From VXYL01 sp965243175 (GTDB lineage: Bacteria; Pseudomonadota; Gammaproteobacteria; Pseudomonadales; Azotimanducaceae), in assembly GCA_965243175.1 (NCBI GenBank), contig OZ251532.1, positions 3,720,001 to 3,784,000 on the forward strand: a stretch of 64,000 bases of DNA, given 5' to 3'. Shown piece by piece: positions 61,401 through 64,000 of this stretch. A model generated the notes under the pieces. It searched no databases and was not told the DNA's origin. It saw only the letters and a list, made by a program, of their open reading frames with translations. Each line of letters begins with the position of its first letter. Positions within the stretch are counted from its first letter, which is position 1. The position numbers and the translations under genes were made by a program.

Positions 61401-63754
61401 TCCACGGACAGCGACAGCGCAATGCGATAGCGGCGCTCTTCGATCGCGCGCATGTCGTCCAGCGCAAGGTCGAGCGTGGGCGTGGACGGACCGCGCACGA
61501 CGGTCCACGCCAAGCCGGCGCGAGGCGCTTCGGTGTAGACGCGATGCGCCACGACACCGGCCCGGTAGGTGCCCGGCGCGGGGTTCTCGACGATGATCCA
61601 CTCGACGTTGTCTCGCCGCGAAGTCGATGCGTACTCGCCGCAGGCGTACTTCTCGCAATCGCCGTCCCTGTCCAGCCAGAGGTCGAGGTCGTTCAGCACC
61701 GCGCTGCCGATCGTGTCCGCGGGCGGCTCGTCCCAGGTCAACACGACCTCCAGACGGCTCGCGCCTTCGGGCACTTCGATGTCCTGATGGCCGACGCCAT
61801 CCTGTTCCAGCGTCGCGGTCGCCGCGCCGCTTTCCCAGCCGTCCGCCTCCGGTCTCTGCAACACGCTGGTGCGGGCCGACGCCTTGCCGAGACCGAACTG
61901 CACTTGCAGGGCACCTGGCCCAGCGCTGTTGGTCGCCGCGAAAGCACCGCCAGCCAACCAGGCGTCCGGCTTGATGGCGCTGGCCATCAGCCGCGCCCGG
62001 ACGAGTGCCGGGTGCTCGCGGTAGTCGGCGACTGCGTCCATCAGCAGCGCAGCCACACCAGCGACGGCAGGCGACGACATGCTGGTGCCCCTAGAACCAA
62101 CGTAGCTGCCGCGGCTGCCGTCTCCTTTGGCCGAGTAGACGTCCACACCGATGCCAACGACCTGCGGCACTAAGCGGCCGTCGAACGTAGGGCCCACGCT
62201 GCTGAACTCGGCCAGTTCGCCGTTGTCCTGGATGGCGCCTACCGACAGCGAGCTCTTGGCCGAGCCGAAGCTCGAGAATCCGTGGATGCCGGCATTCGAT
62301 TGCGCCGCCACGTACAGCTGTCGATGCGCCCATACCACGGCATCCAACTTGCGTTCGCCCGATGATCGACCGCGCCACGTCCTGCTGGTGGACGCAAGGC
62401 TCATGTTGACCACCAGCGGTTTGACCGCAACGGCTTGTGCCCCGCAGCCCGATGCGAGCGTCATGAAGTCCATCCCACGCGAGATGCTGTCGAACGCTCC
62501 GCCGCCGTAGCGGCTCAGCACCTTGGCGAAGCGTATGTGCGCCACGGCCGGCGCCATGCCGGCGTACTTCGCTTCTGCGAAACCGTTGCCGGCGATGGTG
62601 CCGGTGACATGCGTGCCGTGGCCGCTTTGGTCCACCCACAGGTCGGCATCTTCCGTTCTGTGGTCGCTCCAGACGAAGTTGGCGCCGCAGATGCTCTGGC
62701 GGTGGCTGGCGATGTCCAGGTGGTTGGTGTTGAGGCCGGTGTCCATTACGCCGATGGGAACGGCGCCGCCGCCCGTGCCGGTGAACAGCCCCGGCGCGTC
62801 GGCGTGGAAGCGCACCGCGTCCGCGCCCATGGCCGGCACGGCGGTGTCGTGGGTCGCCCGGAAGATCTCCATCGGCTCCACCCCCAGCACGAAATCCGCT
62901 TGGACGATGGCGTCGAAGGCGGCAGCATCGATGTTGGCCGTGTAGGCGCGGATGTCGGCATCAAAGCGCCCGACTTCGGCGCCGCGGGCCAGCAACTCGT
63001 GGCGCCAGCGACCGTCCTGGTCTTGCGCCATCAAGGTGATCAGCACCGGTACGCGCTGCAACGGTGCGGCTTGGATCTCGGCTTGGAACGCGGCGTGGGT
63101 CTTGCGCTGCGGCGGCACCACGCCAAGGCCGGACACGGCTGGCAGAGCAGCCGCGGCGGCGAGGCTGGCTTCGTCGGCTGGCAGCCTAGCGCGGAGCAGT
63201 CTTCCAGACGCGCCGAGAATGTCGATTCCGAAGCGGGATACCGCGTTGGCCGCGTCCGCAGCGTTGGCGCCGTCGGCCAAGCGCAGCCAGCCGAACACCC
63301 AATCCCGCTGCGTTCGCCGCGCCTCGCCCGCGATGGCCGCGACCGGTGCGGCGGCGAAGAGCCAATCCAAACCGTCGTCCTGCTGCGCTTCGACACGGAG
63401 CGGAGGGTCCATCCACGACTGCTCCATGGTCGTCGGAGCGCTGGTGAAGGAATAGCCGTCAGGGGGCGTTGGAACAGGGGCAGGCCCCAACTGGCCCGGT
63501 GCCGCCATTGGAAGCGGGGGTTCGCGCACTTGCACCGGGCGTGCTTCGCCACGGCCTTCGGCCGCGATCTGGCGGCGCGCGGCTTCGATCTCCGCCTCTA
63601 CTTCAACCGGCTGATCGACGGCGGGCCGGGCGAGCGGCTGCGACATCGCACCGGGGCGAATGTCGAGGGCGGCGAAGGCGATGGCCAGCGCGGCAACGAT
63701 GCCGAGCACTGCCGCGGTCCAGCGGATCGCTCGGCGCCTGTTCGACGGTTCCAT
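58445..63754 (-). CDS. Giant membrane-anchored subtilisin-like serine protease
   Basis: A 1769-residue S8 family protease. An N-terminal helix (AAVLGIVAALAIAFAALDI) acts as signal or anchor. An about 200-residue pro-region precedes the catalytic domain with VPIGVMDTGLNTNH (Asp), VDQSGHGTHVTGTIAG (His), VVNMSLASTSR (oxyanion region) and SRGTSMSSPAVAGVAALLMD (Ser), all present, so the enzyme should be active. Four pre-peptidase-like beta domains follow, each starting like PANDDFADATEVDGASGS and with SVWFRWTAPASGAM. The C-terminal about 370 residues look like a beta-propeller (GGEVLYLGTSEGLHVLARDA). ATG 63754 was preferred over GTG 63760. Its length is three to four times that of simple subtilases. 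Confidence 0.92.
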   Translation of the reverse strand: MEPSNRRRAIRWTAAVLGIVAALAIAFAALDIRPGAMSQPLARPAVDQPVEVEAEIEAARRQIAAEGRGEARPVQVREPPLPMAAPGQLGPAPVPTPPDGYSFTSAPTTMEQSWMDPPLRVEAQQDDGLDWLFAAAPVAAIAGEARRTQRDWVFGWLRLADGANAADAANAVSRFGIDILGASGRLLRARLPADEASLAAAAALPAVSGLGVVPPQRKTHAAFQAEIQAAPLQRVPVLITLMAQDQDGRWRHELLARGAEVGRFDADIRAYTANIDAAAFDAIVQADFVLGVEPMEIFRATHDTAVPAMGADAVRFHADAPGLFTGTGGGAVPIGVMDTGLNTNHLDIASHRQSICGANFVWSDHRTEDADLWVDQSGHGTHVTGTIAGNGFAEAKYAGMAPAVAHIRFAKVLSRYGGGAFDSISRGMDFMTLASGCGAQAVAVKPLVVNMSLASTSRTWRGRSSGERKLDAVVWAHRQLYVAAQSNAGIHGFSSFGSAKSSLSVGAIQDNGELAEFSSVGPTFDGRLVPQVVGIGVDVYSAKGDGSRGSYVGSRGTSMSSPAVAGVAALLMDAVADYREHPALVRARLMASAIKPDAWLAGGAFAATNSAGPGALQVQFGLGKASARTSVLQRPEADGWESGAATATLEQDGVGHQDIEVPEGASRLEVVLTWDEPPADTIGSAVLNDLDLWLDRDGDCEKYACGEYASTSRRDNVEWIIVENPAPGTYRAGVVAHRVYTEAPRAGLAWTVVRGPSTPTLDLALDDMRAIEERRYRIALSLSVDGYVAAGVRVGVAACRTAADAECSTDIEVRPVGSESGVAHSPSTGAEYVLVGEVGAGERQQVVFDVDVYSGEASRLYFSADAWNANSATTSVVFPAIDDMEAEPPMEAARPANDDFADATEVDGASGSIEVDLLAATFEPGEPPAYFSFHGGERPLASVWFRWTAPASGAMRFGVSAPGGEVVDLLQGQRIAALTQLAYGQWGLSFFAEAGETYHVRVSRKDTHSSHPARMTLAWFQGPRPTNDDFAAALELQDEAGEVSGDNRGATLEPAEQFGTLAATVWYRWTAPEDGAWRFRTDQWYSRVLVFAGSSIASLRLLSGYPQDFATLPAKAGAEYRIAVAAGNALSPGRTFNLEWEKHEREADADDFAHATELTGASGSEHVSVGGSVEPEEPAHTGVRTSWWQWTAPSSGRFTWRLVDTAFTEIKVTLFASAGVDEEAADGEDGAEASLAALRLVAGTGPQVTSTEFSFEAVGDRRYWISVGFHNGDFASFTDTGSATLEWGETPANDTLAQAIALAGSSGSVDASSDFATLGPEEPSGVLGHSSVWWSFTPEDAGWYRFWVEDADTATLAVYRVSGEGFDGLERVARSHGDWQAPSEEDSVSVRFDAVEGQRYLVRVGQRGDGTDAEWTLNWAQADAPTWLRYAGRLPPSALGFAPDEAPDSVALAFEDGGEVLYLGTSEGLHVLARDAASGALEQVRIVEMDEPQALIWDATRSKLYAFAGCIWRQLAPGEDSRSALQDEGALTIVEGETPPCEVRAAFLDATGAFLHHGHAYGLDVHALAESRLSAVQSLSITDLQRAVAGAGALVYAIDGHALEVYERDQETGALASVHSSSIADGVVALAVGEGYVVTLSEEGVTNAYTDGSPPEEIDTLAAFGNATWWDEDGECSFIATRPGAAGFDAFCRNSAFSATLSQAASQAEETASLAATDYVANWQADRFNNYIRSFESQALATSPDGRHAYVYSKGEILIFERIGERPAP

Positions 63755-63858
63755 GTCCACGCCTGCATGAGGTTGCGAGTCGAGCTTAACGCAAAGCGCG
63801 ACATCGAGAGAGGCGTTCCCGCCGACGGGGTGTACGACAAGCCCTAGGCCACCCCACG

Positions 63859-63910
63859 CTGGGAAACGCGGGCTTCTGCCCGCATGCAGGCGAGACGCCT
63901 GCGCTCCCAG
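63859..63910. repeat. Dispersed palindromic repeat, copy B
   Basis: A 52-bp element whose fold is almost perfect. The outer stem CTGGGA/TCCCAG encloses two hairpins, GCGGGC-TTCT-GCCCGC and GCAGGC-GAGAC-GCCTGC, a three-way junction. It is 41 bp upstream of the last start codon in the window. It is related to the element at 49917-49974, and this copy appears less degraded. Confidence 0.85.
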
Positions 63911-63951
63911 GGCCGGTGCGCCGCGCGGTCGCTCCTGTAGAATCCTCGGCG

Positions 63952-64000
63952 ATGTCCGTTGCGCCGCAACCGCCCTCCCCTGGCGCCGTTGGCGACCAAA
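63952..64000 (+). CDS. Start of an unidentified gene, cut by the window end
   Basis: An ATG at 63952 opens a frame MSVAPQPPSPGAVGDQ that runs out of the window. A TAGAAT sequence 11-16 nt upstream could be a -10 element, but it is close to the ATG and no ribosome site is visible. Sixteen residues are too few to identify the product; the call is tentative. Confidence 0.3.
   Translation, partial: MSVAPQPPSPGAVGDQ

Overview
The window is GC-rich, densely coded bacterial DNA that fits an uncultured gammaproteobacterium. The case rests on gene order and content: gltX beside tRNA-Ala(GGC), mfd followed by a CsiV-family gene, a gltA-type citrate synthase, TonB-dependent import, an autotransporter, and LPS or O-antigen type genes. 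Several expanded Rpn (PD-(D/E)XK putative transposase) genes, two IS110 copies, dispersed palindromes and many frameshifted or truncated genes indicate an accessory-rich, decaying genome, as often seen in host-associated or marine uncultured lineages (inference).

Layout. 0-3.5 kb: a three-gene operon (DPD-motif protein, AAA ATPase with an altered P-loop, HicB fragment), then two orphan antitoxin-like genes and a second DPD-motif protein. 3.5-10.3 kb: one giant autotransporter with 13 repeats, each carrying an acidic DxDxDG-type motif. 10.5-15.2 kb: a small unknown gene, an intact Rpn gene, a wrecked Rpn gene split by IS110 copy 1, and an older Rpn relic. 15.3-22.9 kb: PEBP-like protein, broken HicB, metallo-beta-lactamase fold hydrolase, a Ser/Thr kinase-MORN operon, another Rpn gene and a TauD-type dioxygenase. 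23-30.7 kb: the conserved core (tRNA-Ala, gltX, mfd, csiV-like, O-antigen ligase-like). 30.7-44.2 kb: a defence and mobile-gene island with a Phd/VapC pair, a type ISP-like restriction-modification gene interrupted by IS110 copy 2, a NYN-domain gene with a structured leader, an abortive-infection protein, a PIN-like operon, Rpn, two glycosyltransferases and a glycosyltransferase relic. 44.3-50.8 kb: catabolic and redox genes (PhyH, zinc-ribbon protein, EthD, N-acyl-D-amino-acid deacylase, secreted protein, TlpA-like lipoprotein). 51-64 kb: HicAB with an unusual HicB, citrate synthase, SNF2/SWIM helicase, TonB-dependent receptor and a giant membrane-anchored subtilase.

The best leads for something new are the two IS110 elements. 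They are inserted between CT/AG core dinucleotides, each has a hairpin-rich candidate bridge-RNA region, and one can be removed in silico to restore a restriction-modification gene exactly in frame. Further leads are the DPD protein-ATPase operon, the promoter-leader-hairpin ahead of the NYN gene, a HicB antitoxin whose C-terminus is a Cys-cluster domain, and the repeat-expanded autotransporter.
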